In this document: positions 1-8,100 of the stretch, piece by piece
Layout: each line of letters opens with the position of its first letter
How positions within the stretch are numbered: position 1 is the first letter of the stretch
Source of the DNA: CAYFSS01 sp964345975
Lineage (GTDB): Bacteria > Bacillota > Clostridia > Saccharofermentanales > Fastidiosipilaceae
Assembly (NCBI GenBank): GCA_964345975.1
Contig: CAYFSS010000016.1
Location: forward strand, 1-51,442
Length of the DNA stretch: 51,442 nucleotides
Direction: 5' to 3'
Program-made: the position numbers and the translations under genes
The notes under the pieces: generated by a model
What the model was told of the DNA's origin: nothing
Database searches by the model: none
Seen by the model: only the letters and a program-made list of their open reading frames with translations

Positions 1-55
1 TACCTACCCGTGCAGGGGACTTACACCCCCATATGAAGCGCCATGCCCGGCGCAC
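1..55 (-). mobile_element. 5' end of a probable group IIC intron (runs off the window)
   Basis: Read on the minus strand, the segment starting at position 55 begins GTGCGCCGGGCATGGCGC and continues with a GGGGGTGTAAGTCCCC element. Both agree with my memory of bacterial class C group II intron 5' ends (GUGYG start, domain I GGGUGNNAGUCCC). Class C introns are known to insert just after rho-independent terminators, and this one starts about 4 bases beyond the terminator of the tRNA-Arg gene. Only 55 bases are visible, so neither the reverse transcriptase gene nor domains V and VI can be seen. The motif and location fit well, but the call rests on recall. Confidence 0.55.
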
Positions 56-58
56 CAA

Positions 59-89
59 GAAAAACGCTCCACATAAACGTGAAGCGTTT
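59..89 (-). terminator. Rho-independent terminator of tRNA-Arg
   Basis: On the minus strand an 11-bp stem (AAACGCTTCAC with GTGGAGCGTTT, one G-T pair) and a 6-base loop are followed by a short T run. It begins 6 bases after the encoded CCA of the tRNA. Confidence 0.8.
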
Positions 90-94
90 GTTCA

Positions 95-171
<77 letters not shown>

Positions 172-191
172 AATAATAAAGAACGATCGCG

Positions 192-220
192 ATATTAACC
201 TCTGCAAAAAAACTTGTCAA
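192..220 (-). promoter_or_regulatory. Sigma-A-type promoter of tRNA-Arg
   Basis: On the minus strand TTGACA (215-220) is separated by exactly 17 bases from TAATAT (192-197), a near-consensus promoter. Transcription would start roughly 15 bases before the tRNA 5' end. Confidence 0.8.
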
Positions 221-247
221 GTCATAAATTTTCTTCAACGAGTGAAA

Positions 248-1675
248 CTATCGGAAAAAGGCGGTGCCTTTTACTTGATCCAGTCGATTGGAGAGACTAA
301 GCCATTCAGGAGCAACAAACTCTATCCGCTGAAGCTGCTGCTGAGTGCCAAAAACCATCCTTACACCTAAATCGGAACCTAGACCTGCTCGATAATCGTA
401 TACATCAAAAAACGGATATAAACCTAAGAGATCCTCTCGACTCATCGATATCTCAACATTAGACTCGAAGCTCCACGTTTCACTCTTCTCTTTCAAGGAA
501 AGGAAGATGAGCTTGCCTTGTCTATCTTCTGTTCTTGCCTGAGCACTGGGATAACTGAAAACAATTCTTAATTTATCTTGATCCAAAGATCTAATGTAGT
601 ACATTTCCGGATCTTCGACGGAACGTTGAGCTTGTAATTCGATGGGATCATAGTCCAGACCAAAGGTCTTTAAATCAGGCGTCAGCAAAATTTGTCCGGC
701 AAGATCGCTGGAATCCAATTCGTCCAATTCAAAACGTTGTTGGTTCGTATCCAACGGTTCTCTCGCCTTGATGTACTTCAGCTCCATGAGCTCGGGCATA
801 GGGATAAGGTCTTGTACTACGATCCCTTCTTCCGTTCGTCGAAAGACTAAATCATGTTCTGCTCTGTTTGAAGACTCACCGGAGACACGCTCGCTGTCAT
901 TTAGGTAATACGTGGAGGTAGAGGTAAGGCGAAAATGCAAATTGTCTGAACTGATTTCCAGTGCATTCGGTTGAAGCGAAGCATCGAATCCGAATTCCTG
1001 ATAGAAAGCTAAAGTCTCTTGGGCTTTTCTACGCTTTAGATCCGGCTCATCGATGTCCGAATAGACTAATTGTGTAAGAGCTTCAAGATTTGTTTCTGAT
1101 AAGGCAGAGAAATATAACTCTGCATGTTGGTATAGGTCCAGCGTCGATTGCATGAACTGCCCGTCCAGCATAGCCTCACCATCCTTCGAAAGAATCCGGA
1201 TGGTCAATCTTTCATTTTCCGGGACCGTAAGCTCATCGAGGTAATAGTACTTTGCTATGGCACCATTTTCGGGGAGTGATTGGGTGAGTAAGCGTTCCTC
1301 ATATGATTCAACAGCACGTTGAGGTAGAGGGGTCAGACCCTGGATCTGTCCGGTTTGATAGGTGCGCAAGAGATCCAGATACTCGACGAATACCTCGAAA
1401 CCAACCTCATTCCTCTGCTTAGGACTGAAACTGTGGTAAGTATCCTCTGCACTTTGAGGATGATTTAAGACATCGATGATTGCCTGGAGGAATATTCCAT
1501 CTCTTGGACTACTATCCGTATCCGACACATGTGAGCCGTTAGCTCGCAGTATTGCAAACTGCTTATCTTCTTCTATTCTCTGTTGAGCCAGGCGCGAACT
1601 AAAGAGAAGCAGAAACAGAATTCCGACTAAGAGCAGCCCCGCTAGGATATACAGACGACGGTCTTTGGCAAACAT
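248..1675 (-). CDS. Membrane-anchored protein of unknown function
   Basis: I do not recognise this 475-residue protein. It has a short basic N-terminus, one hydrophobic segment at about residues 7-26 (ILAGLLLVGILFLLLFSS), and a long hydrophilic part rich in Glu, Leu and Ser. That architecture suggests a single-pass protein with its body outside the membrane. The open frame extends 20 codons upstream into rlmB. I chose the internal ATG because it lies 4 bases after the rlmB stop and has AAAGAGGT at good spacing. It is the last gene of the leftward cysS-mrnC-rlmB set, so it is probably cotranscribed with RNA-metabolism genes. That alone does not define its job. Confidence 0.75.
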   Translation of the reverse strand: MFAKDRRLYILAGLLLVGILFLLLFSSRLAQQRIEEDKQFAILRANGSHVSDTDSSPRDGIFLQAIIDVLNHPQSAEDTYHSFSPKQRNEVGFEVFVEYLDLLRTYQTGQIQGLTPLPQRAVESYEERLLTQSLPENGAIAKYYYLDELTVPENERLTIRILSKDGEAMLDGQFMQSTLDLYQHAELYFSALSETNLEALTQLVYSDIDEPDLKRRKAQETLAFYQEFGFDASLQPNALEISSDNLHFRLTSTSTYYLNDSERVSGESSNRAEHDLVFRRTEEGIVVQDLIPMPELMELKYIKAREPLDTNQQRFELDELDSSDLAGQILLTPDLKTFGLDYDPIELQAQRSVEDPEMYYIRSLDQDKLRIVFSYPSAQARTEDRQGKLIFLSLKEKSETWSFESNVEISMSREDLLGLYPFFDVYDYRAGLGSDLGVRMVFGTQQQLQRIEFVAPEWLSLSNRLDQVKGTAFFR

Positions 1676-1679
1676 CGCG

Positions 1680-2804
1680 TCAACCTCTTTGTCTTTGAAT
1701 CTCAAAAGCCAGGACGGCAGCGGCAACGCTGACATTCAATGAATTGACTTTACCCATCATGGGAATCTTTAAACTCAAATCCGCTGTTTCGAGAATTCTT
1801 GCTGAAATACCATCTGCTTCATTCCCTAAGACAAGCGCTAGCGGCTGGCTGATTAGATTCTGCAGAGTATCGCTGTGGTAGAGATCATCGCCATCCATAT
1901 CGGCTGCTATCGTCCAGTATCCGGCTTCTTTGAGAGTCTCGATGGTTTGCTGTAAGTTTCCTACTTTCGCGACCGGCACGTGTTCGATAGCGCCGGCAGA
2001 GGCTTTTGCTACGACTGCATCAAGACCTGCTGAACGACGTTTGGTCAAAATCAAGCCTTGAGCTCCCACAGCATCGATCACACGAAGCAGAGCTCCCAAG
2101 TTGTGAGGATCATGTAACTCATCACCGATGATGAGCAATGGGTGTTCGCTTGTTCTAGCGTGTTCAATTAAGTCGGTGAGCTCAACGTAGTCACGAGCTG
2201 CGATTTGAGCAACGATTCCTTGGTGATTTCTACCATCGCTCATGCGATCTAAAGCAACACGTTCAACGGTAAGAACAACGGCTCCACCGTTCTTTGCTTC
2301 GTCTAAGGCTAATTCCAGCTTGTTATCAAAGTGCAAATCTTTTTGAAGCCAGATCTTGTCGACCGTTCTTCCTGCATTAACAGCTTCGATGAAAGGATGA
2401 CGACCTTCAATCCGATCTTCTCTCGGTTCATCACGGAAGTTGGCCCTGTCTTGTCGTGGCCGCCTGCCTTGATCTTTGGACGCATTATCTCGTCGCCTAT
2501 CCCCTTCACGCCTTCCTTCTCCCGATCGACGTGAAGTATTTCTTGAATCTTTGTCGTCATATCGTGATCGTCTATCCTCGCGACCACCCCTGCGGTCGGA
2601 TCGATAGCCACCTCGCCCGCTTCTTCCTGGGCGGGTGTTGCCTTCGTTACGTTCTTCCCCACGGTCCCATTCTCGATCGCCTTGACGACGAGCCGGCCTA
2701 TCCTGTGACGTATTTTCATCCCGGTATCTCCGCCGACCGGCGCGACCTCGTTGCTGCCCTGAACGATTTTCTCTTGATTTATGGTCACCTTGTCTATTTG
2801 TCAT
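1680..2804 (-). CDS. rlmB: TrmH/SpoU-family 23S rRNA (guanosine-2'-O)-methyltransferase RlmB-like
   Basis: The C-terminal 240 residues form a SpoU/TrmH (SPOUT knot) 2'-O-ribose methyltransferase. An RlmB-type substrate domain starts near residue 133 (EGRHPFIEAVNAGR). Motif 1 is HDPHNLGALLRVIDA, motif 2 LVLGNEADGIS and motif 3 IPMMGKVNSLNVSVAAA. In E. coli the family methylates G2251 of 23S rRNA with SAM. The first 130 residues are unusual: a disordered tract very rich in Arg, Asp, Gly, Glu and Ser. The start codon overlaps the end of mrnC by 11 bases (ATGACAAATAG), which indicates translational coupling with an RNA-processing enzyme. RlmB function is likely, but other SpoU targets are possible. 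Confidence 0.92.
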   Translation of the reverse strand: MTNRQGDHKSRENRSGQQRGRAGRRRYRDENTSQDRPARRQGDREWDRGEERNEGNTRPGRSGRGGYRSDRRGGREDRRSRYDDKDSRNTSRRSGEGRREGDRRRDNASKDQGRRPRQDRANFRDEPREDRIEGRHPFIEAVNAGRTVDKIWLQKDLHFDNKLELALDEAKNGGAVVLTVERVALDRMSDGRNHQGIVAQIAARDYVELTDLIEHARTSEHPLLIIGDELHDPHNLGALLRVIDAVGAQGLILTKRRSAGLDAVVAKASAGAIEHVPVAKVGNLQQTIETLKEAGYWTIAADMDGDDLYHSDTLQNLISQPLALVLGNEADGISARILETADLSLKIPMMGKVNSLNVSVAAAVLAFEIQRQRG

Positions 2805-3339
2805 CTTGGACCTCTCTCGTTATAAACATTCGTTTTGACTCGGACCATGCCGCTGAAGCATCTGCCCAGGCATTATGCAAGAGTTTGAGTGCTCTTTCTT
2901 CCTTATCGCTCAAGACCCAGAAACCCAACAAAGCCTCTACTGCAGTTGCCAGCCGATAAGCTTGAATTTCACCATGTTTTGGGGTCGAACGGCTCTTATG
3001 GTTTCTCGCACGTCTAAGCAAGTTCGCTTCCGTTCCATCGCAGGCTTTTTCAAAGCTGTCAAATAAATAGGCTTGAAACGATGCACTTGAAAAAAAAGCA
3101 GAGGCTTGATTTATACCGCCACTTGGTCCGCGATGTTCTCTCAACAATGCTCTGCGCAACTGCCATTCATACCAAGCATCTCCAACATAAGCCAAGGTCG
3201 TTATCGGTAATTGAAGCACTTGCTTAGCATCACTCAATGAGTTTGTTTCATCAGGACTGCCACCGGTAAGTGCAGGCAAAAATTCATGGATCGCTTTGAT
3301 ACGATGCGATGGAGGCTTTAAGCCGTCAGTGGAGTACAC
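2794..3339 (-). CDS. mrnC: Mini-ribonuclease III (23S rRNA maturation)
   Basis: This is a 181-residue RNase III catalytic domain without a dsRNA-binding domain, the hallmark of mini-III, which trims 23S rRNA ends in Firmicutes. The RNase III-like signature is LAYVGDAWYEWQLR with the catalytic Asp. The second conserved block runs from LLRRARNHKS to LATAVEALLGFW with the catalytic Glu. The start is a GTG at 3337-3339 lying inside the 3' end of cysS, with GAGGGA about 7 bases upstream. The cysS-mrnC-rlmB order is the classic Firmicute arrangement, which supports all three names. The N-terminal 40 residues are longer and less conserved than usual. Confidence 0.93.
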   Translation of the reverse strand: MYSTDGLKPPSHRIKAIHEFLPALTGGSPDETNSLSDAKQVLQLPITTLAYVGDAWYEWQLRRALLREHRGPSGGINQASAFFSSASFQAYLFDSFEKACDGTEANLLRRARNHKSRSTPKHGEIQAYRLATAVEALLGFWVLSDKEERALKLLHNAWADASAAWSESKRMFITREVQDDK

Positions 3340-4730
3340 TGTTGTCCCTCAGCTGTGTCTCTTACATCAAATCCAAGATCACGGATCATGTCACGAATTT
3401 CATCGGATTTTGCCCAATCTTTCGCCTCACGGGCATCTGCGCGTTGAGCCAATAGCTCGATGACGTCAGACGGGATCTCATCATCTACAGCGAGATCCAA
3501 ACCCAAGATGCTAAAGAATTCTGTGAGGAGATCTAAGATCCTCTTCAGTACTCTGTGTGACCTATATGCCGGATCATTCTCATTTTGATTAAACGTATGG
3601 ATGAGTATGAACGCTTCACTAAGCGCATCGGCGGTATTGAGGTCATCATCCATCGCTTGATATATCGCTAGTTTCTGTGTCCTTACATACTCGAAAGCCC
3701 GTTCAACCGCTGAATCTTCAGCCAATTCTTCCGGTTGCTCGAGAAGAAACTTAATTCTGGACACTGCATTCTTAACTCGTTCGAGAGCCTGTTTAGCCGC
3801 CAACAAACTATCATCATCGACGTTTAAGGCACTCCTGTAATTGGCTTGTGCAATGAAGAAGCGCAGAACCGGGTAAGTCCAATCAGCCGCCAAGTCCCGC
3901 AATTTAATGGAGTTTCCTAACGATTTTGAGAGCTTCACACCATCGATATTGATGTATGCATTGTGCATCCAATAATTTGCCAGCGGAGCATCATGCAAAA
4001 CTTCACTTTGGGCAATCTCGTTCTCATGGTGAGGAAAGATTAGATCTTGGCCACCGGCATGAATGTCGATCGTCTCACCTAAGTTCTCACGAATCATAGC
4101 AGAACATTCAATGTGCCAACCGGGTCTCCCCTCACCGCCGGGTCCATCCCATGAAGGCTCATTACCACGCTTGAATTTCCAGAGAGCAAAGTCTTCGACC
4201 GCTTCTTTCCCTTCTGCGAAGTACGCTTGATCTCGTTCACCCGTTTGAAGGCTTTCCAGGCTATGTCCGGATAAACGGCCATAGCGAGAATTCTTACTGA
4301 CATCGTAGTAAACGGCATCCGATCCAATGTAAGCATAGTTTTTATCAAGCAAGGCTTGGATCATGTCGCGAATAGAGTCCATGGATTTGGTAGCACGGGG
4401 TGCGATGTCTGGCATCTTCACACCTAAATTTTGTGAGTCTTCCAAGTATGCAGCAATGAAATACTCAGCAATCTCCGGCACAGTCTTGTCTTCTCGTGCC
4501 GCTCGATGAATAAGTTTATCATCGATATCCGTGAAATTTTGGACGAAGGTCACCTCATAGCCAAGGTGTTCAAAATAGCGTCGGAGGATATCGAAACAAA
4601 CAAGAGGACGTGCATTTCCAAGGTGTATGTAGTCATAGACGGTTGGGCCACAGACGTACATTTTTACCTTGCCTTCTTCTAACGGTACAAACGTCTCTTT
4701 CTTACGTGTCAGGGTGTTGTAGATAATCAC
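3318..4730 (-). CDS. cysS: Cysteinyl-tRNA synthetase
   Basis: This is a 470-residue class I aminoacyl-tRNA synthetase that charges tRNA-Cys in the cytoplasm. It has the HIGH-equivalent HLGNAR near residue 36, the zinc-site Cys in YVCGPTVYDY, the second zinc region GWHIECSAM followed by HAGGQDLIFPHHENE, and the KMSKS-type loop KLSKSLGN. The length is normal for the family. The start is GTG (4728-4730); a strong TAGGAGGT lies 11-12 bases upstream, a rather long spacing. The 6S RNA gene lies immediately upstream in the same direction. No T-box leader is visible, although clostridial cysS genes sometimes have one. Confidence 0.97.
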   Translation of the reverse strand: MIIYNTLTRKKETFVPLEEGKVKMYVCGPTVYDYIHLGNARPLVCFDILRRYFEHLGYEVTFVQNFTDIDDKLIHRAAREDKTVPEIAEYFIAAYLEDSQNLGVKMPDIAPRATKSMDSIRDMIQALLDKNYAYIGSDAVYYDVSKNSRYGRLSGHSLESLQTGERDQAYFAEGKEAVEDFALWKFKRGNEPSWDGPGGEGRPGWHIECSAMIRENLGETIDIHAGGQDLIFPHHENEIAQSEVLHDAPLANYWMHNAYINIDGVKLSKSLGNSIKLRDLAADWTYPVLRFFIAQANYRSALNVDDDSLLAAKQALERVKNAVSRIKFLLEQPEELAEDSAVERAFEYVRTQKLAIYQAMDDDLNTADALSEAFILIHTFNQNENDPAYRSHRVLKRILDLLTEFFSILGLDLAVDDEIPSDVIELLAQRADAREAKDWAKSDEIRDMIRDLGFDVRDTAEGQQCTPLTA

Positions 4731-4764
4731 GCTGGACTCGAACCTCCTATTTTTAAATGAAAAA

Positions 4765-4941
4765 GCCTAGAGTCCGTATCCACATTTAGACACCTCGCGT
4801 TTCCGTAAGGTGGGTGCTCTGCGGAGCGCTTCCGTCGTCCATGGCAGCCGAAGCTGAAGGATTGACGTATGTACTCACTAACCCGAGCTCCCGTTTAATG
4901 TCAATTGCAAGCCCTAAATAAAGGACATCGGCTCTCTAGGC
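4765..4941 (-). ncRNA. ssrS: 6S RNA (RNA polymerase regulator)
   Basis: This 177-nt minus-strand segment has the long irregular rod expected of 6S RNA. The ends pair perfectly (GCCTAGAG with CTCTAGGC), then AGCCG/CGG and GTCC/GGAT pair around small bulges. The middle resembles E. coli 6S: GGTTAGTGAGTACATACGTC against the E. coli GGTTGGTGAGCATGCTCGG, and CACCTTACGG...GAGGTG against the E. coli CACCTTGAACC region. A T run follows the closing stem and an extended -10 promoter precedes it. 6S RNA binds the housekeeping RNA polymerase holoenzyme by mimicking an open promoter. The identification is from memory of the E. coli sequence and the structure, not from a covariance search. Confidence 0.8.
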
Positions 4942-4947
4942 AACGTC

Positions 4948-4956
4948 AGTATATCA
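4948..4956 (-). promoter_or_regulatory. Extended -10 promoter of the 6S RNA gene
   Basis: The minus strand reads TGATATACT: a TGn extension plus TATACT, 6-7 bases before the predicted 6S RNA 5' end. No good -35 hexamer is seen, which is common with an extended -10. Confidence 0.55.
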
Positions 4957-4964
4957 CAGCCAAA

Positions 4965-5996
4965 TTATGTTAGGACATGATACTCCGTCTGGCTTGTGAA
5001 TTCTTCTCCCGGGCGAAGGATTGTCTGAGGGAAAGCTTCTTGGTTGGGACTGTCAGGATAATGTTGGGTTTCCAAACAAATCCCAGCAAAACGATCGTAC
5101 GTTGCGCCTTGTTTACCGGTACGGTTTGTAAGTTGAACGCCCGTATAGATCTGAATGCCCGGTTCCGTTGTACGAACCACCATTCTGATATCTGTTGCCG
5201 GAGAATAGAGCCCTACTGCATTCTTGAGGCCTTCTCCAAGAAGGATGAAATTATGATCGAAGCCGTCTTTCACTTCTCCATGCTTCGCAAAGTGATCTCC
5301 CAAGATAACCGCATCCCTCAAATCAAACGGTGTTCCTTCGACAGAGTCCATAGAACCAAGTGGAATGGAGCTTTCATCGATCGGTGTATATCCTATGGCT
5401 TGAGAATTTAATTCATGATGTAAGATTGTTGGTTCCAAAGAACCTGAGAGATTGAAATAGCTATGATTCGTGAGATTAATGACGGTTGGAGCATCCGTTG
5501 TGGCATGGTAGGTGAACGTCAAGCGTTGGTCATCTGTCCATTCCAAGTCGAGCGTCACTTCAACTTGACCGGGATAACCCATGTCCCCGTCTTCTGATAT
5601 CAGATGGCAGCGCAATGTTTTTGCATCAACTTCTTCAATGGTCCACAGTCTTTTATCAAACCCGCTGCCTCCGCCATGAAGTGCATTATCACCTTCGTTG
5701 GCATCGACCTTATACTCCACACCGTCAATTAAGAATTTAGCTCCACCGATGCGGTTCGCATATCGTCCAATGGTTGCTCCGAGATATCCATCGTTTTCGA
5801 GATACTCTTCCACGCTGTCATAGCCCAGCACGATATCTCGTTGGATTCCCTCTTTGTCGTAGACAACGATTGAACGAATGGTGATGCCGAGATTCAAAAC
5901 TTCAACGTACGAACCTCTCTCATTGATCATTCGATAGAGATCTACCGCTTGTCCATCCGGCATTTTCCCAAATGTTTCTTTGACTATTTTGCTCAT
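4965..5996 (-). CDS. galM: Aldose 1-epimerase (galactose mutarotase)
   Basis: This 343-residue protein belongs to the aldose 1-epimerase family, which interconverts the alpha and beta anomers of galactose or glucose at the head of the Leloir pathway. The family landmarks are GYLGATIGRYANRI, NALHGGGSGFD, the catalytic-His block INLTNHSYFNLSG and the catalytic-Glu block CLETQHYPDSPN. An in-frame TTG lies 12 bases upstream, but the ATG at 5994-5996 has TTGGAGAAAGTC before it and is the better start. It sits apart from galE (34186), so the galactose genes are scattered. It ends about 20 bases before the 6S RNA, with no obvious terminator between. Confidence 0.95.
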   Translation of the reverse strand: MSKIVKETFGKMPDGQAVDLYRMINERGSYVEVLNLGITIRSIVVYDKEGIQRDIVLGYDSVEEYLENDGYLGATIGRYANRIGGAKFLIDGVEYKVDANEGDNALHGGGSGFDKRLWTIEEVDAKTLRCHLISEDGDMGYPGQVEVTLDLEWTDDQRLTFTYHATTDAPTVINLTNHSYFNLSGSLEPTILHHELNSQAIGYTPIDESSIPLGSMDSVEGTPFDLRDAVILGDHFAKHGEVKDGFDHNFILLGEGLKNAVGLYSPATDIRMVVRTTEPGIQIYTGVQLTNRTGKQGATYDRFAGICLETQHYPDSPNQEAFPQTILRPGEEFTSQTEYHVLT

Positions 5997-6057
5997 GACT
6001 TTCTCCAAATCTCGTTTTGTAAAACCTTGTCCAAGAACCTATGTTGATAGGATAGCG

Positions 6058-6765
6058 CTAAGCTGCATCTTCTAAAGATTCATCGAATCCCCGACGATCA
6101 CTCGCGAAGACTAAGCCTAAGACAGCATAAGCACCCGCATCCAATAGCGCTTCAGCAGCAGCTTGGAGGCTGGCTCCTGTCGTGCTGACATCGTCTACCA
6201 ACAAGATCTTTTCACCTTGCCATTTAGACGCTTGTACTGCAAAAGCATTTCGAACATTAGTATATCGCTCAAGACGACCAAACATCTCGCTTTGGCGCTT
6301 GGTTGCTTTGACACGATAAAAGCCCTCCGTCTTTAGCGGTATTCCCAAGCCTAAGGCGATCACTTCTGCCAATTCCAAAGCTTGATTGTACCCACGTTCT
6401 CGTTCTCGCTCCGGGTGAAGGGGTAAAGGCAGAACCGCTGAAGGGTTCATGAGATCCAAATGATGTAAACCTATGCGACCACTGTTTATGTCTGCCCGAT
6501 ATCGTAAGAAGGATTGACTCATAGCCTGACCCATCCACTTGGCGTGACGCACTTGCTCATAAAACTTGAAGTGGCGAACGATGCGTGGAATAGGCGTATG
6601 ATAATGAAAAGCCGCAACCGCCATGAGCTCACCATACATAGGACTCTTAAGTAATAAGCGTCTGGAAAACAAGGTTCGATGCGGCAAAATGCCATAGCAT
6701 GCGGCACAGATGGTCTTTGAACTCCTCTTTAAACATAAAGCACAAAGTTCAAAAGGCTCTTTCAT
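6058..6765 (-). CDS. ComF-family amidophosphoribosyltransferase-like protein
   Basis: This 235-residue protein has the ComF layout: an N-terminal zinc-ribbon half with Cys8/Cys11 (CALC) and Cys20/Cys23 (CAAC), then a phosphoribosyltransferase domain. The PRPP-binding loop is ILLVDDVSTTGAS at about residue 187, and the hallmark LPLHPERERERGYNQA is present. ComF of B. subtilis takes part in DNA uptake and is thought to interact with PriA and DprA, but members occur in non-competent bacteria too. The start lies 1 base after the metK stop (TGAGATG), so the two genes are coupled. No other competence genes except the Tad-like locus are in view. Confidence 0.88.
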   Translation of the reverse strand: MKEPFELCALCLKRSSKTICAACYGILPHRTLFSRRLLLKSPMYGELMAVAAFHYHTPIPRIVRHFKFYEQVRHAKWMGQAMSQSFLRYRADINSGRIGLHHLDLMNPSAVLPLPLHPERERERGYNQALELAEVIALGLGIPLKTEGFYRVKATKRQSEMFGRLERYTNVRNAFAVQASKWQGEKILLVDDVSTTGASLQAAAEALLDAGAYAVLGLVFASDRRGFDESLEDAA

Positions 6766-6766
6766 C

Positions 6767-7942
6767 TCAAGCCTCTAGCAGTTCTTGAATCTTATCGGTT
6801 TGCTCCCAAGGCAGATCCAATTCATTCCGACCGAAGTGACCATAATTAGATATCTGGGCATAGATAGGACGGTTAAGCTGCAAATGCTTGATGATCCCAC
6901 CGGGTGTTAAATCGAAAACGGCTTCGACTTTACCTGCAAGTTCAGCATTACTTAATTGAGACGTACCAAAGCTATCGACATGGATCGATACGGGCTTGGC
7001 TAAACCAATGGCATATGCAATTTGAACTTCACAACGTTCACATAGCCCGGAAGCTACCAAGTTCTTCGCGACATAACGAGCTGCATAAGCTCCGGAGCGA
7101 TCGACTTTGGTCGGGTCTTTCCCGGAAAAGGATCCGCCACCATGGGAAGCCATCCCGCCATAGGTGTCGCAGATAATTTTTCGCCCCGATAAGCCTGAGT
7201 CCGCCTGGGGACCCCCAAGCACGAAGCGACCGGTGGGATTGACATGGAGAATCAGCTCATCCGTAAGGAGCTCCGGTGGAATAATCTGCTTGACCAGATG
7301 CTCTTTAATGTCTTCACGGATTTGTTCTAGTGATACTTCCGCATCATGCTGCGTCGATACAACGATCGTGTGGACAAACTTTGGCTTTGAATCCTCGTCG
7401 TAAGCGACCGTCACCTGTGCTTTCCCGTCAGGCCTTAAGTAAGGTAAGACTCCCTCATGACGCAGTCTGGCCAGCCCTTGGGTCAATTTATGAGCCAATA
7501 AGATCGGCATCGGCATGTATTCAGCACTTTCGTTAGTGGCGTAGCCAAACATCATCCCTTGATCGCCTGCACCTAAGATTCCGGCTTGGGACTTTCGACC
7601 TTCTAGAGCCTGTGTCACGCCTTGGGAAATGTCCGGAGACTGATCATCGAGGGCCGTCAAAACAGCACAGGTTCTGCCGTCAAAACCATATTCCGGCCGA
7701 TTATAACCAATACTGCTTAGCGTCTTGCGGACGATTTGAGCAATGTCGACATACGTCGTTGTCGTCATTTCACCCATAACGAAAACCATGCCGGTTGTGA
7801 CGATCGTTTCACACGCGACACGCGCAACGGGGTCCCTCTCTAAAACAGCGTCCAAGACGCTATCTGATATCCTGTCACACACCTTGTCCGGGTGACCTTC
7901 AGTGACAGATTCAGAAGTAAATAATGTGTAATTCTGCTTCAT
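6767..7942 (-). CDS. metK: S-adenosylmethionine synthetase
   Basis: This 391-residue enzyme makes SAM from methionine and ATP in the cytoplasm. It has the catalytic N-terminal block SESVTEGHPDKVCDRISD, the ATP motif GAGDQGMMFGYA, and the glycine-rich phosphate loop GGSFSGKDPTKVDRS. The reading frame is open 37 codons upstream, but those residues do not resemble MetK. The ATG at 7940-7942 has GAGGAG at the right distance and gives the normal family length. No S-box/SAM riboswitch is recognisable in the 158 bases between it and the divergent cpaF gene. Confidence 0.97.
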   Translation of the reverse strand: MKQNYTLFTSESVTEGHPDKVCDRISDSVLDAVLERDPVARVACETIVTTGMVFVMGEMTTTTYVDIAQIVRKTLSSIGYNRPEYGFDGRTCAVLTALDDQSPDISQGVTQALEGRKSQAGILGAGDQGMMFGYATNESAEYMPMPILLAHKLTQGLARLRHEGVLPYLRPDGKAQVTVAYDEDSKPKFVHTIVVSTQHDAEVSLEQIREDIKEHLVKQIIPPELLTDELILHVNPTGRFVLGGPQADSGLSGRKIICDTYGGMASHGGGSFSGKDPTKVDRSGAYAARYVAKNLVASGLCERCEVQIAYAIGLAKPVSIHVDSFGTSQLSNAELAGKVEAVFDLTPGGIIKHLQLNRPIYAQISNYGHFGRNELDLPWEQTDKIQELLEA

Positions 7943-8100
7943 GCATACTCCTCGATCCATGGGAATTGAATGTAATGAATCGTAACAGTGACGAGGGGTC
8001 AATTCAAGCTGAACAGACCCGTCATAAACGGTGTATTTCGGCGAAAGATCCACGATATTCGATCAGGCTATCCGTCATCTTATAGCTTAGGAGGTCAATC

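Noticed and set aside
2456..2959. 167-residue plus-strand ORF opposite rlmB and mrnC
   Set aside because: It is the antisense shadow of the Arg/Asp-rich repeat-like coding region; codons mirror the real gene and there is no ribosome site.
4731..4750. GGTTCGAGTCC in front of cysS as a tRNA T arm
   Set aside because: The flanking bases do not form a T stem and there is no cloverleaf around it; it is a chance match next to the ribosome site.
4731..4964. T-box leader for cysS
   Set aside because: No specifier-loop or antiterminator core (AGGGTGGNACCGCG) is visible, and the whole segment is better explained as 6S RNA plus a short cysS leader.
7943..8100. SAM riboswitch before metK
   Set aside because: I looked for the S-box core and its terminator/antiterminator stems and found none in the 158 bases.
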